A stretch of DNA of 64,000 bases from Glaciecola amylolytica. GTDB lineage: Bacteria; Bacteroidota; Bacteroidia; Flavobacteriales_D; Crocinitomicaceae. Within the stretch, counting starts at the first letter, position 1; the number at the start of each line of letters is the position of its first letter. The notes below the pieces were generated by a model. That model did no database searches, was not told the DNA's origin, and was given only the letters and a program-made list of their open reading frames with translations. The translations under genes were made by a program, and so were the position numbers. This document shows positions 24,102 through 32,152 of the stretch, one piece after another. The stretch is from NCBI GenBank assembly GCA_003856375.1, contig CP034120.1, positions 4,025,501-4,089,500 of the forward strand, given 5' to 3'.

Positions 24102-26357
24102 TTAAAGTACATAAGGATGAATGTTTGTCTTTGTAACCACCGTCATAAGGACTGGAAGTGGTGGAGTTAACTTATCATGCTCAGGTTTAAATTGCTCCAT
24201 TTGCTTTTTATCAATCGAACTCCATCCTTCTGGACCTACTGGGTGCGTATGCCACTCACCAATATATCCAATTTGACCACCTGAACGAGATGTTATTTTT
24301 GAAATATGCTCTAACAATCCTTCGGATCTTCTTGAGAAATGAATAGGAGTAGCTGCACTGTCCGGAGTGTGAATGATATCCACTATGTGGATAGTCATTG
24401 TTTTATAGTTCGCCACACCAATGAAAATACCTCCTGTTTCGTTACCTTCAGCAGCATTCATCATGGCACGCATGTGAGCAATCACGGTAGATGCATAACG
24501 AATATTCCATCTATCGTCGTTTTTAGCTTTATATACATCAAAAGCCCCTACCTCCCAAGTATTGCTTTTTAAAGAAAAACTATGTTGATTAAAGGTCTGG
24601 AAAGACACTTTCCCCAAAGTAGATTCATTCGCAATTTCCTTTTTTAAAATTCGAGAAAATATTGCCCCATGAAGACCAATTGTATCATCAGCCATTATGG
24701 TTGTTTCTGAATTACATCCAACTCCTATTCGTAACAAAGAGCTACCAGTAGATGCTAATTGCTGTTCTGCGCGTAGCCAGGATGAAATACGATAATCTAC
24801 AACTGAGCGGTAAAAAAGCTCCACTTCTAAATCATCTATGCGAGGATTTCCATTAGAACCTTCTTTTAACAGGTAACTCACATTTCCAGAATCAGATAAA
24901 ACACCTCTAATAAATCGTTGTTTATAGACAGATTTAATTACACGTTCATTCATGAAATTTGTTGAAGCAGTAAAATCAAAAACCCACCAATCTGGAGCTG
25001 TTTCAACCAAATCGTCAGATAAGCTGCTAGTTCCAATAATTCCTACCTTTTCCGGCAAAAATAATTCCCTCATTTTCTTTGCGAGTTCCGATGCTTTATT
25101 TAACCCAACTGATTTAGAATCAAGTGTGTGCCTGACAAGATTGTGCGGAGACAAATTATCTGGATCTACAAGCAAAACAGGTGGTAAACCAGATCTTGAA
25201 AGATTTTCAACAACTTTAGATCCAAGAGCTCCGCATCCATAAACAATAATTGGCTTTGTTACTACCCAATCATCTCCAGCGATTCTCTTAGCGCTCGCTA
25301 CTGTCAATGGTTGATTATGAGCCATTAATTTGACAGCTGTGCCATCATTTATCGTATTATCTTCTCCTTCGTGTTTTGGATCGAATACAACTTTAAAGCA
25401 CAGAAACTCGTAATTTCCTGAAAATCCAATAACCTGTTTTGGTCTCTTTACTCCCAGAACAACAGGTACACTATTATTTGTACGTGGAACAAGACTAAAA
25501 TAATTATCTAAGGATTCTGAAGAAATTCCAAAATTCTGAGCATATTGCTTAAGTTCACCAACATTTGTTGGAAAATCGATTTCAAAGTTTTCACAGATTA
25601 CTTGCTCGCTGCTGGCGAAAACACCTCCGAAAACCAGAATGCGCTTACTTCCATCATTAGATTTTTTTATAAACTCGGCTTTAACATTAGCACTCGCAGT
25701 ATAAACCCCTTCCGCAGTTGATAATATTCGATCTAGTGAAAAAATTTCTGCAGCACTCTTCTGTTTCTTTTCCACACGATATTCAAAGACTGTTAATATC
25801 CAATCAAGTCGAACTGGAGACGCAATTTCCTTAACAACGGTATCGTAATCAAATGCGACAATCCCGTAATATCCCTCCATTCGAAGTGGATCGAATTGAT
25901 CTCCATCCTCATTGATACGACCCGTTGCTACATCATGAAACCAATTGCCTATTCTTATTACTAAATCCTGAATGCGTTTCTGCGCATACCACGTGGCCAT
26001 CTCACCTCGGGTATAACAAATAGCAGGGGGACGTCCATTTGTTGCCACATACAAATGTGCAATAGAATCTTTCGGAAAATCTAATCGATCAGTATATACC
26101 CTGGGAGCTTTATGCGGATATTCCTTTAAGCTAAATACGAAAAGCACCGGTTCCTCTGCACGAATATCCAATTCATTCTTATTACCTAGTGTCGGAAGAT
26201 CCACGTTAATGTTTACAGGAACTGCTATAAAGTTTTCAGAAAACGACAGTACCTTATAGTTTTCTCCACATAGTTCCTGGAGGTGAGTTAGAGAACTCCT
26301 CAAAAGGGAGTTCTCTATATTCTCACTGTATGTTTCAAGGGAATCACTGAACACCAT
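24102..26357 (-). CDS. Fused E2-E1-JAB protein (ubiquitin-like conjugation and deconjugation)
   Basis: The start ATG at 26357 is preferred; 26408 would overlap the MBL gene by 65 bases. Counting from 26357, an E2-like domain (about 30-170) carries the YPHKAPRV loop and Cys114 in PAICYTRGE. An E1/ThiF domain has GCGALG (374-379), the LLVDPDNLSPHNLVRH adenylation region and a candidate catalytic Cys548 (GVGCNSETT). A C-terminal JAB/MPN domain has Glu640, the EWHTHP motif (His703, His705) and SxxD (Ser713, Asp716). The one chain thus holds transfer, activation and removal activities, as the separate Cap2 (E1-E2) and Cap3 (JAB) do in type II CBASS. No ubiquitin-like or CD-NTase gene is visible nearby, so the conjugated protein is unknown. 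Confidence 0.85.
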   Translation of the reverse strand: MVFSDSLETYSENIENSLLRSSLTHLQELCGENYKVLSFSENFIAVPVNINVDLPTLGNKNELDIRAEEPVLFVFSLKEYPHKAPRVYTDRLDFPKDSIAHLYVATNGRPPAICYTRGEMATWYAQKRIQDLVIRIGNWFHDVATGRINEDGDQFDPLRMEGYYGIVAFDYDTVVKEIASPVRLDWILTVFEYRVEKKQKSAAEIFSLDRILSTAEGVYTASANVKAEFIKKSNDGSKRILVFGGVFASSEQVICENFEIDFPTNVGELKQYAQNFGISSESLDNYFSLVPRTNNSVPVVLGVKRPKQVIGFSGNYEFLCFKVVFDPKHEGEDNTINDGTAVKLMAHNQPLTVASAKRIAGDDWVVTKPIIVYGCGALGSKVVENLSRSGLPPVLLVDPDNLSPHNLVRHTLDSKSVGLNKASELAKKMRELFLPEKVGIIGTSSLSDDLVETAPDWWVFDFTASTNFMNERVIKSVYKQRFIRGVLSDSGNVSYLLKEGSNGNPRIDDLEVELFYRSVVDYRISSWLRAEQQLASTGSSLLRIGVGCNSETTIMADDTIGLHGAIFSRILKKEIANESTLGKVSFQTFNQHSFSLKSNTWEVGAFDVYKAKNDDRWNIRYASTVIAHMRAMMNAAEGNETGGIFIGVANYKTMTIHIVDIIHTPDSAATPIHFSRRSEGLLEHISKITSRSGGQIGYIGEWHTHPVGPEGWSSIDKKQMEQFKPEHDKLTPPLPVLMTVVTKTNIHPYVL

Positions 26358-27549
26358 TACCGTACTCTGAAGGTTTATTGACTGTTGAAAGGCCTGCTGC
26401 ACCTGCAATTCGCGACGAACCTTCGTCCTTCTTCGCCTTTATTGGTCCCTGAGTTGTGATCTCAAACACGATAGGTTGAGGTGTGTCTCCTTTCAAGGAG
26501 TGAGTAGCTGTATTCAGGAAGTTTTCGGACTTCACTTTCTTTACATATTGTTCCTTAGCCTTGTAGTGAGGAGGGTTGTCATCATTATTTTTGATTTCCT
26601 TACAGGAGGCAATGATCTTAGCAGTTCCTCTTTTATAGTCTAAAACATCCAATGAGTTCTGAACCGGATCAGGATTATCCGTTTGAGGAGTATCATTGAA
26701 GAAGGTCCATGAACAATGGTGGGGAGCCAGGAATAAATCCCATGTAAGAGCTTCTTCATCGACGTGATTATTATGCTCTTCGGTTTTCTCCACAATTTTC
26801 TCCCAGGCATAATGATCTGCATCTCCTCCAAACATTGCTAATGCACAGAAATCCGAACTGGATGCTGTTGATTTAAATCTGGCTTGAAAAACCACGCTTG
26901 TATGGTTTTTATCTGGATCTGATTCAGTAAGTTGCTCCTTGTAAGGAGCATGAATAAAAATCGAGAACGTAGTCAAATCTTTCTCATTAAATCGATTAAC
27001 TACATCTCCTGGAAGTCTGCGAACAAGATCAAGTCCATCTAAATCCTCATTTGCATCATATCCAATAATAACGATTCTATTTCCAGGAACATCTTTATCA
27101 TCACTATCATCGCGATGTAATTTAATTCGTCGTTTCGCTTCAGCGTTGAAACAATCTTCATCATCATTAGTACTTTCTCCCATTACCATCGGAGAAAACC
27201 AAAGTACGTCAATCACAATTTCACCATTATCCTTGTTACTTTTCTTAAAGTCTTTAGGATCGCCTTGGTAGAAGTTCTTTTCAAAACCATGCAAATGATC
27301 ATCATCTCCATGAGTCAGAATGAAAACATCTGTATAAGGCACAGCAGAGATACCATTTACGGTTCTTGTTTTCAATTGAGTAATTAGATCCGCTTTAACG
27401 TCGAATTGGGAAGTGTCTTCATCTCCCTTACTTGATTCACGGATGTTACAATCTACTAAAATATTGGTGGTTTCAGTTCCTTCTTCAATACTGATTAATG
27501 ACTGATCACCATTGTCTACAGGGTAATATATTATTTTTGAACTCATCAT
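26344..27549 (-). CDS. MBL-fold hydrolase of the E2-E1-JAB operon (fourth)
   Basis: This 401-residue MBL protein carries HGDDDH (residues 80-85), a GGDADHYAWE Asp and an APHHCSW His pair, the same metal site layout as the other three but a distinct sequence. It is unusually rich in Asp and Glu. Its final residues (SSRIAGAAGLSTVNKPSEYG) are small and Gly/Ala-rich, like a flexible tail. It is the first gene of the operon and overlaps the E2-E1-JAB gene by 14 bases. MBL proteins beside E1-E2-JAB genes have been noted in comparative genomics; the substrate is unknown. Confidence 0.8.
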   Translation of the reverse strand: MMSSKIIYYPVDNGDQSLISIEEGTETTNILVDCNIRESSKGDEDTSQFDVKADLITQLKTRTVNGISAVPYTDVFILTHGDDDHLHGFEKNFYQGDPKDFKKSNKDNGEIVIDVLWFSPMVMGESTNDDEDCFNAEAKRRIKLHRDDSDDKDVPGNRIVIIGYDANEDLDGLDLVRRLPGDVVNRFNEKDLTTFSIFIHAPYKEQLTESDPDKNHTSVVFQARFKSTASSSDFCALAMFGGDADHYAWEKIVEKTEEHNNHVDEEALTWDLFLAPHHCSWTFFNDTPQTDNPDPVQNSLDVLDYKRGTAKIIASCKEIKNNDDNPPHYKAKEQYVKKVKSENFLNTATHSLKGDTPQPIVFEITTQGPIKAKKDEGSSRIAGAAGLSTVNKPSEYGNGVQ

Positions 27550-27671
27550 TCAATTGCTTAAAATTTAAATTTTGGCAAAATGCCGGTGTGAATAGTGATA
27601 AAGTTCTTGATAGGTTCCCTAAAGTAAAATGTTCTGATTTGCTGTTGTAGTAGTAAAAAATTAAAAAAATG

Positions 27672-27700
27672 TTCGTTGTTCAATAATCGTATTACATTTG
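27672..27700 (+). promoter_or_regulatory. Bacteroidota-type promoter, orphan
   Basis: TTCG at 27672-27675 and TACATTTG at 27693-27700, 17 bases apart, match the -33 and -7 elements of Bacteroidota promoters well. It points rightward, with an expected start near 27,707, yet the nearest plus-strand gene is 28,161, so it would make a long leader or an unknown short RNA. Confidence 0.4.
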
Positions 27701-27887
27701 CGACGCGAATCTTAATGAAATACTCTCAAATTTTGTTGAAGTAGTGTCATTTTCAAGTCGAAAGGCTAGCAGGGCCCTTCAACTTTACTTGTTGTACCGA
27801 ATCAACTATTTCCGTGCCATTGCCATGACCCTGACACACTGTTATTAACCGATTGATTTTCTTTGTCTTGCAATGCTTTTGATGTCA

Positions 27888-28025
27888 TTAATTTGATGCT
27901 CGGATGATCGCTGCAATTCCAAAAAGGAGTAGCATAATAGCAAAAGCTGTTGCAATCATTTTAGCATTTTCGCCAGTTGCATGGACACAATTGTCATTCT
28001 GGCATAAAGTAATTTCGTTTTGCAT
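27888..28025 (-). CDS. Small 45-residue single-pass membrane protein candidate
   Basis: An ATG at 28025 opens a 45-codon frame ending TAA at 27888. It starts MQNEITLCQNDNC, then has one hydrophobic helix (IATAFAIMLLLFGIAAII) and a short basic tail (RASN). A CxxxxC pair precedes the helix. The layout fits a small membrane peptide such as a toxin-like or regulatory protein. There is no homology evidence, but the hydrophobic block is well formed for a random frame. It lies between the divergent MBL and sigma-like genes. Confidence 0.4.
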   Translation of the reverse strand: MQNEITLCQNDNCVHATGENAKMIATAFAIMLLLFGIAAIIRASN

Positions 28026-28119
28026 AATTGTAGTATGTAATTAATTGTTATTTTTCGACTCGATCCGATCTCTGTACGAGTACCACTATTCTATAATTGA
28101 CCGGACAAATTCAAAAGTT

Positions 28120-28146
28120 CACCATGTGGTGTAATTTTTTTTTTTT
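28120..28146. promoter_or_regulatory. Palindrome and 12-base T tract before the sigma-like gene
   Basis: CACCA and TGGTG separated by two bases (28120-28131) form a hyphenated palindrome, followed by TAA-type bases and a run of 12 T (28135-28146), 14 bases before the ATG at 28161. The palindrome may be an operator, and a mononucleotide run at this position can change in length and alter promoter or leader spacing. Confidence 0.35.
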
Positions 28147-28160
28147 CGGTTAATAGAATT

Positions 28161-28751
28161 ATGAAGTTAGGAGAGCATTATAACGGAAACCATATTCGCA
28201 TTGCAGCCCTTTCCGAGAATGATTGGAAGGTCGCATTGAAAAAGTGTAAAACACATATTCGTTTACGAATTCGTCAACGAACTTTGTATGGGGCTCACTC
28301 ACCATCCAATTTAGGAGCAGATCCAGTAGAACATTATCTCGGAATTGCTTATGAGAAAATTCTGAGTGGTGAATGGGAATGGAAGGAGCAGTATTCTCTT
28401 GCGGAACAAATGATTAGAATTGCCGATAAATTCATTGGTGATACTGTCGATAAATATAAAAGGGAGAAGTCAGAAGCTCTGAGAATTGTTTACAAGGACA
28501 TTGAGGTTGATTTTTATGGCCTGGCGAATGCCCCTCCGGATACGGATGAAATTGAATACGAAGAAAGACTAAAGACTATTGAAAATGCTGTTTCAGATGA
28601 TCAACAACTTTCAATGCTATTAGAAGGTGTTAAAGCTGGATACAAGAGAAGTGAAATCGCTGATTTATTGGAAATTCAACCTCGACAACTGGATAAGCTA
28701 AAAGAAAAATTGGAAAGAAAAGTAAAAAATTATAAATCTTCATCACAATAA
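28161..28751 (+). CDS. Sigma-70-like factor with C-terminal HTH
   Basis: This 196-residue protein has an N-terminal helical part (ALKKCKTHIRLRIRQRTLYGAHS, then DPVEHYLGIAYEKI) resembling region 2 of sigma-like proteins. Its C-terminal helix-turn-helix (about 160-186, GYKRSEIADLLEIQPRQLDKL) is like region 4. An acidic linker lies between. It could be an alternative sigma factor or a DNA-binding protein of phage origin. It is the first of three plus-strand genes and is divergent from the conjugation operon, so it is a natural regulator for it. Assignment is by pattern and moderately sure. Confidence 0.6.
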   Translation: MKLGEHYNGNHIRIAALSENDWKVALKKCKTHIRLRIRQRTLYGAHSPSNLGADPVEHYLGIAYEKILSGEWEWKEQYSLAEQMIRIADKFIGDTVDKYKREKSEALRIVYKDIEVDFYGLANAPPDTDEIEYEERLKTIENAVSDDQQLSMLLEGVKAGYKRSEIADLLEIQPRQLDKLKEKLERKVKNYKSSSQ

Positions 28752-28753
28752 CC

Positions 28754-29152
28754 ATGGCAACAAAACAAGCTTTAAGCAATCTTTACGGGTTGATGATGGA
28801 AATTAATCTTCACCAATCGGATGAGGATGTATTGCACGAACTACACGAACATCCGGATCCGCAAATAGACAAGCACTTATTAAAAATTAGACAATTATCA
28901 ACGAAATTAAAAGCTGAGGCAAATAAGACCCATTTCCAGACAGTTAAGGAGCAACTAGAAATCTTTAAACAAAAGGGGATAGAAGAGCTAAAAAAATTAC
29001 TTCAGCCTACTGAACAAGTGGAATTGAGTCCATTATTCAGAAAATTTGAAGAGCTTACCGAAAAGGATGAAAAAGCTATTTCGGAAGATCAAGAATTATT
29101 AAAATTGATGCGGATTTTAAAAAATAAACTGGATGACAACCAAAATAAGTAA
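28754..29152 (+). CDS. Small helical protein, candidate anti-sigma or cleaved partner
   Basis: This 132-residue, all-helical, charged protein (LHELHEHPDPQIDKHLLKI, then LKAEANKTHFQTVKEQLEIF) has no family I recognise. Its start is 3 bases after the sigma-like stop and its end overlaps the ImmA/IrrE gene by 20 bases, so the trio is one translational unit. Between a sigma-like factor and a peptidase, the obvious inferred role is the factor's inhibitor or the peptidase's substrate. Confidence 0.6.
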   Translation: MATKQALSNLYGLMMEINLHQSDEDVLHELHEHPDPQIDKHLLKIRQLSTKLKAEANKTHFQTVKEQLEIFKQKGIEELKKLLQPTEQVELSPLFRKFEELTEKDEKAISEDQELLKLMRILKNKLDDNQNK

Positions 29153-29912
29153 TCCAGTATTAGCCGCAAATGAAGTACACAAAATGCTAGGCTGGACCAA
29201 CCCTGAGGATTTTACGCTTGATGAAATTGCTAATGCCTTGGGAATTATGATCAGAGATGTCTCAATTGAAGGTTCAGATGGTCGAATTTTAATTGATGAG
29301 GATTCTGCAATTATGTCGATTAACTCTTCAATCACCTATGAACCAAAAAGAAATTTTGTTATCGCTCATGAAATAGGCCATTTCACGCTCCATAAAAATA
29401 TTTCTCAACTTTTTTCTGATACTGATCAAACGTTGTCAGAATGGTATCAAACAGGACCACAAGAACAGCAGGCTAATCAATTTGCGGCTGAACTATTAAT
29501 GCCTAGTGTCTTGTTCAAAGAAAAATTAGCCAAAAGAAAGTTGAATTTGAATCTTATTCATGAGGTAAGCAACTACTTTAAAACTTCCATTACTGCAACT
29601 TTTTTGAGGTACGTAACTCATGGAGATTTTCCTTTAATGGTAGTTTTTATAGAAAATGGTATAGTGAAATGGAAAAGTGTTTCCACAGACTTTCCATTTC
29701 ACTATTTTAAGCTTGGATCAGAGGTCCCTGCATTAACTGTAGCTGGAGATTTTTTCAACAAAAATCAACGAGAAGATGATCCTGAAAAGGTTGATGCAAT
29801 CGAATGGTTTCCTGAAGAATTTTGGTTACACAAAAATCCAGATTATCAGCTTTGGGAGCAATGTTATCCAATATCGTCAACTGGATTTATCTCTTGCCTT
29901 TGGACTTCTTAA
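29133..29912 (+). CDS. ImmA/IrrE-family metallo-endopeptidase
   Basis: This 259-residue protein has an ImmA/IrrE core: IAHEIGHFTLHK with the HEIGH zinc motif (79-83) and EQQANQFAAELLMP (111-124), which supplies a third ligand. The final 90 residues are mixed alpha/beta and may be a sensor part. Peptidases of this kind cleave repressors in mobile elements (ImmA) or control stress responses (IrrE, CapP), releasing transcription. It is the last gene of the sigma-like trio; the stop is 22 bases before the convergent integrase stop. Confidence 0.85.
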   Translation: MTTKISNPVLAANEVHKMLGWTNPEDFTLDEIANALGIMIRDVSIEGSDGRILIDEDSAIMSINSSITYEPKRNFVIAHEIGHFTLHKNISQLFSDTDQTLSEWYQTGPQEQQANQFAAELLMPSVLFKEKLAKRKLNLNLIHEVSNYFKTSITATFLRYVTHGDFPLMVVFIENGIVKWKSVSTDFPFHYFKLGSEVPALTVAGDFFNKNQREDDPEKVDAIEWFPEEFWLHKNPDYQLWEQCYPISSTGFISCLWTS

Positions 29913-29933
29913 AATCGCAGTCACTAGATCTTT

Positions 29934-31244
29934 TCAAATCAACCGGATCTTAAAATGATCTGGATTACTCTCTTGTAACCGGGCCAACTCTTTCACAAAC
30001 AATACTGCATTTTCAAGCAGGGAAGTTTTGTTGTAACCAAAAATGATACTGGTTTCTTTGAGTTGGTGAGAAGTGATTTTAGTCAAGATGGTAACAGGAA
30101 CGTAATTAATCAAATTGGTAATAAAGGAGCGTCTGCCTGTATGCGACGAAACAAACCTGTCAAAACGTTTGGTTTCCAGTACTCTCTTACCCCGGCAGTC
30201 TGTATAACTCAATGTGATTTCCTCTCTCAATTTACAATCAAAAATGAGATCTTTTACGTTCAGATTGAATGCAACTTCGGTATACCGATGAGCGATTGGT
30301 CCCCCGTTTTGCTTCCAGGCATCTTTTAATGGCTTCAGGATCGGAATGACCACCTCTACATCGCGCTTTTGGGTGATGAATCGTGCGTAGTCAAATGAAA
30401 CTCCATTCTTGGAATAGGAAAACTCTGGTTTGACTTTGAATACATCGGAATACCTGCACCCGGTAAAAAGCAACGTTAGAAAGATCAATTTCGTATCCCT
30501 CATTCGCTCTGTATCTGGTTTATGCTTAATCACTTTCTGAATTTGCTCAAAGTTCAAATAGATTTTCTCTTCGAACTTTAAAAACCGAACCTTATCATTG
30601 GGGGATATTTCAACGGTTGGGATAAAAACATCCACATTATAAGTCTTTGCAATTCTTCGCATGACCGTCTTGAAATCTGCAAACGATAGCCAAAGGCTGT
30701 TTTGCTTTTTGACTTTCTCTCTTCTCATTTCCATATACTGAGCATACAACTGCTCATTCATGTCATTGCTATAAAGTGGTTTCCGGATCTCTTTTTCAAA
30801 ATCTTCAAGACGCCTAACGAAGGATTCAAAACGTTGCTTGGTTTTAAGCGAATAGGAGTCGCGATGGACGAATTCCTGGTTGATGAAATCGATTAAACGA
30901 ACTTTGGTGACCACTTCATCCGATTTCCCTTTAAGCTTCACATCCAACTCATTCTTGATTGCTTCGTTGGAAACTTTATCTTTCATTTGAAGATATTGGA
31001 AAACATCTTCTATGGTTTTCTGAATAGTCAGCAATTCGTTCTGCTTACTCTTTTGGAAAGGTTGCTTGAGTGTTTCATTCCAATCCTGGCGGGCAATCTT
31101 GATTCCGGTGTAATACTTCAGTGGTTTGTAAACGTACTTTAATTTTAGTGCATCAAATTCTTTGTACCCGAAGTTGATAATGGCAATGACGGGAATTTCA
31201 CCCTCCATTCCTGTCTTCAAGACAAAATTAATTTTTAATTTCAT
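29934..31244 (-). CDS. Tyrosine recombinase / integrase of the island
   Basis: This 436-residue site-specific recombinase has an N-terminal arm-binding region, a SAM-like core-binding domain (about 110-215) and a catalytic domain with TGCRYSD (Arg264), SSHTGRRS (His368-x2-Arg371), His393 in TSHQLKETS and Tyr404 in FGYNK. The His-to-Tyr distance is 11, slightly longer than common spacings, but the set is complete. The layout is typical of Bacteroidota integrative elements. It sits at the right edge, pointing inward, with the chromosome beginning within about 290 bp upstream. Confidence 0.85.
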   Translation of the reverse strand: MKLKINFVLKTGMEGEIPVIAIINFGYKEFDALKLKYVYKPLKYYTGIKIARQDWNETLKQPFQKSKQNELLTIQKTIEDVFQYLQMKDKVSNEAIKNELDVKLKGKSDEVVTKVRLIDFINQEFVHRDSYSLKTKQRFESFVRRLEDFEKEIRKPLYSNDMNEQLYAQYMEMRREKVKKQNSLWLSFADFKTVMRRIAKTYNVDVFIPTVEISPNDKVRFLKFEEKIYLNFEQIQKVIKHKPDTERMRDTKLIFLTLLFTGCRYSDVFKVKPEFSYSKNGVSFDYARFITQKRDVEVVIPILKPLKDAWKQNGGPIAHRYTEVAFNLNVKDLIFDCKLREEITLSYTDCRGKRVLETKRFDRFVSSHTGRRSFITNLINYVPVTILTKITSHQLKETSIIFGYNKTSLLENAVLFVKELARLQESNPDHFKIRLI

Positions 31245-31497
31245 GGTGATTTTGTGTTTATCGTTGATTCAAATCTAGGTGGTTCAGAGCTTACACGGGG
31301 TACGAAAAAGGTGCAGAAAATTGTTCACCTATCACGAAATTCCGGTAAATTCCAAATCATTTGAATAAGTTACAAAATCTCCTGAAACGAAGCAATAGCA
31401 AGGGAATTGAAATCCTATAAAATTTCTTAAAACAAATCGGTTATTTTTTAATTTAAGAAAAAAGTTCATTTCAATCAATAGCAAAAAAGAAAAAGTT

Positions 31498-31523
31498 GGA
31501 CGTAATATTGCGGAATTACATCC
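31498..31523. repeat. Copy 1 of an interspersed palindromic repeat
   Basis: The core ACGTAATATTGCGGAATTAC lies within 31,498-31,523; it has the arms GTAAT and ATTAC. Identical cores occur at 57,254 and 57,426, and a 17/19 match at 61,121. This copy is just past the 3' end of hemJ and about 250 bp from the integrase start, at the island boundary. Confidence 0.7.
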
Positions 31524-31535
31524 GAAAGAAAATTG

Positions 31536-32084
31536 TCACTTCTTCCGAAGCTTTTTATACAACTTGATCCCCATCATCAGCGCAATCCCTACTCCAAAAA
31601 ACCCGGTCACTCCGCCCAGCCAGCCTAAACTTGTTTTCATGATCACCAGAAAAACAATTGAAACCAGCAATAAAGTGGCAACCTCGTTCCAGATGCGTAA
31701 ATGTCCGGAAGTCCATTTCGAAGATTTTGATTTCAATCTGTTCATGATGCCCTGACAGATAAAATGATAAACGAGCAGAATTGCGACAAAAGTCAATTTG
31801 ATATGCATCCACGGCATTTTCAGCAGAGCAGGATTTGCAATGAGCATCAATGTTCCGAAAATCACTGTTAGAATCATTGCCGGAGTTGTGATGATATACC
31901 ACAAACGATTTTGCATGACATCAAATTGCTCCTGAAGAATTCGTTTTTCTTCATCCGACCGCGTATTTGCTTCGGTATGATAGATAAACAAACGAACCAT
32001 GTAGAACAATCCGGCAAACCAGCTAACCACAAAAATGATATGCAGCGCTTTCCAGACAGTATAATTTTCAAGCAAAAAATTCAT
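31536..32084 (-). CDS. hemJ: Protoporphyrinogen oxidase HemJ (CopD-like membrane protein)
   Basis: The ATG at 32084 (MNFLLENYTVWKALHII) is chosen; a longer frame starts with residues outside the family pattern. The 182-residue protein has four hydrophobic segments and the HemJ signature KALHIIFVVSWFAGLFYMVRLFIYH, with a conserved His near the start. HemJ is the heme-dependent membrane enzyme that oxidises protoporphyrinogen IX in heme synthesis. It lies just outside the island's right edge. Confidence 0.8.
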   Translation of the reverse strand: MNFLLENYTVWKALHIIFVVSWFAGLFYMVRLFIYHTEANTRSDEEKRILQEQFDVMQNRLWYIITTPAMILTVIFGTLMLIANPALLKMPWMHIKLTFVAILLVYHFICQGIMNRLKSKSSKWTSGHLRIWNEVATLLLVSIVFLVIMKTSLGWLGGVTGFFGVGIALMMGIKLYKKLRKK

Positions 32085-32152
32085 CCCTGCAAAGTTAAAA
32101 AGAAACGGGAACACAAATTGCGTTCCCGTTTCCAAAATCAGTTATGTTGTAA

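Larger units (their letters stand above)
1..31497. mobile_element. Genomic (defence) island, left end outside the window
   Basis: The first 31.5 kb carries nucleases, a TIR-like protein, four MBL hydrolases, a patatin, AbiV, a YobI-type ATPase and an E2-E1-JAB protein, with almost no housekeeping gene. It ends in a tyrosine recombinase and then passes into ordinary chromosome at hemJ. The sampled DNA is mostly about one-third GC, except for a GC-richer block at about 14.7-19.4 kb. A mobile-element module with excisionase-like HTH genes lies at 21.6-23.3 kb. The exact right edge (somewhere in 31,245-31,535) and the attachment repeats cannot be fixed, because the left edge is not in the window. 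It may be a composite of several insertions. Confidence 0.75.

Noticed and set aside
24102-27549. Type II CBASS
   Set aside because: E1, E2 and JAB are present, but no CD-NTase or cyclic-nucleotide effector is encoded nearby, so it is called a CBASS-like conjugation operon only.
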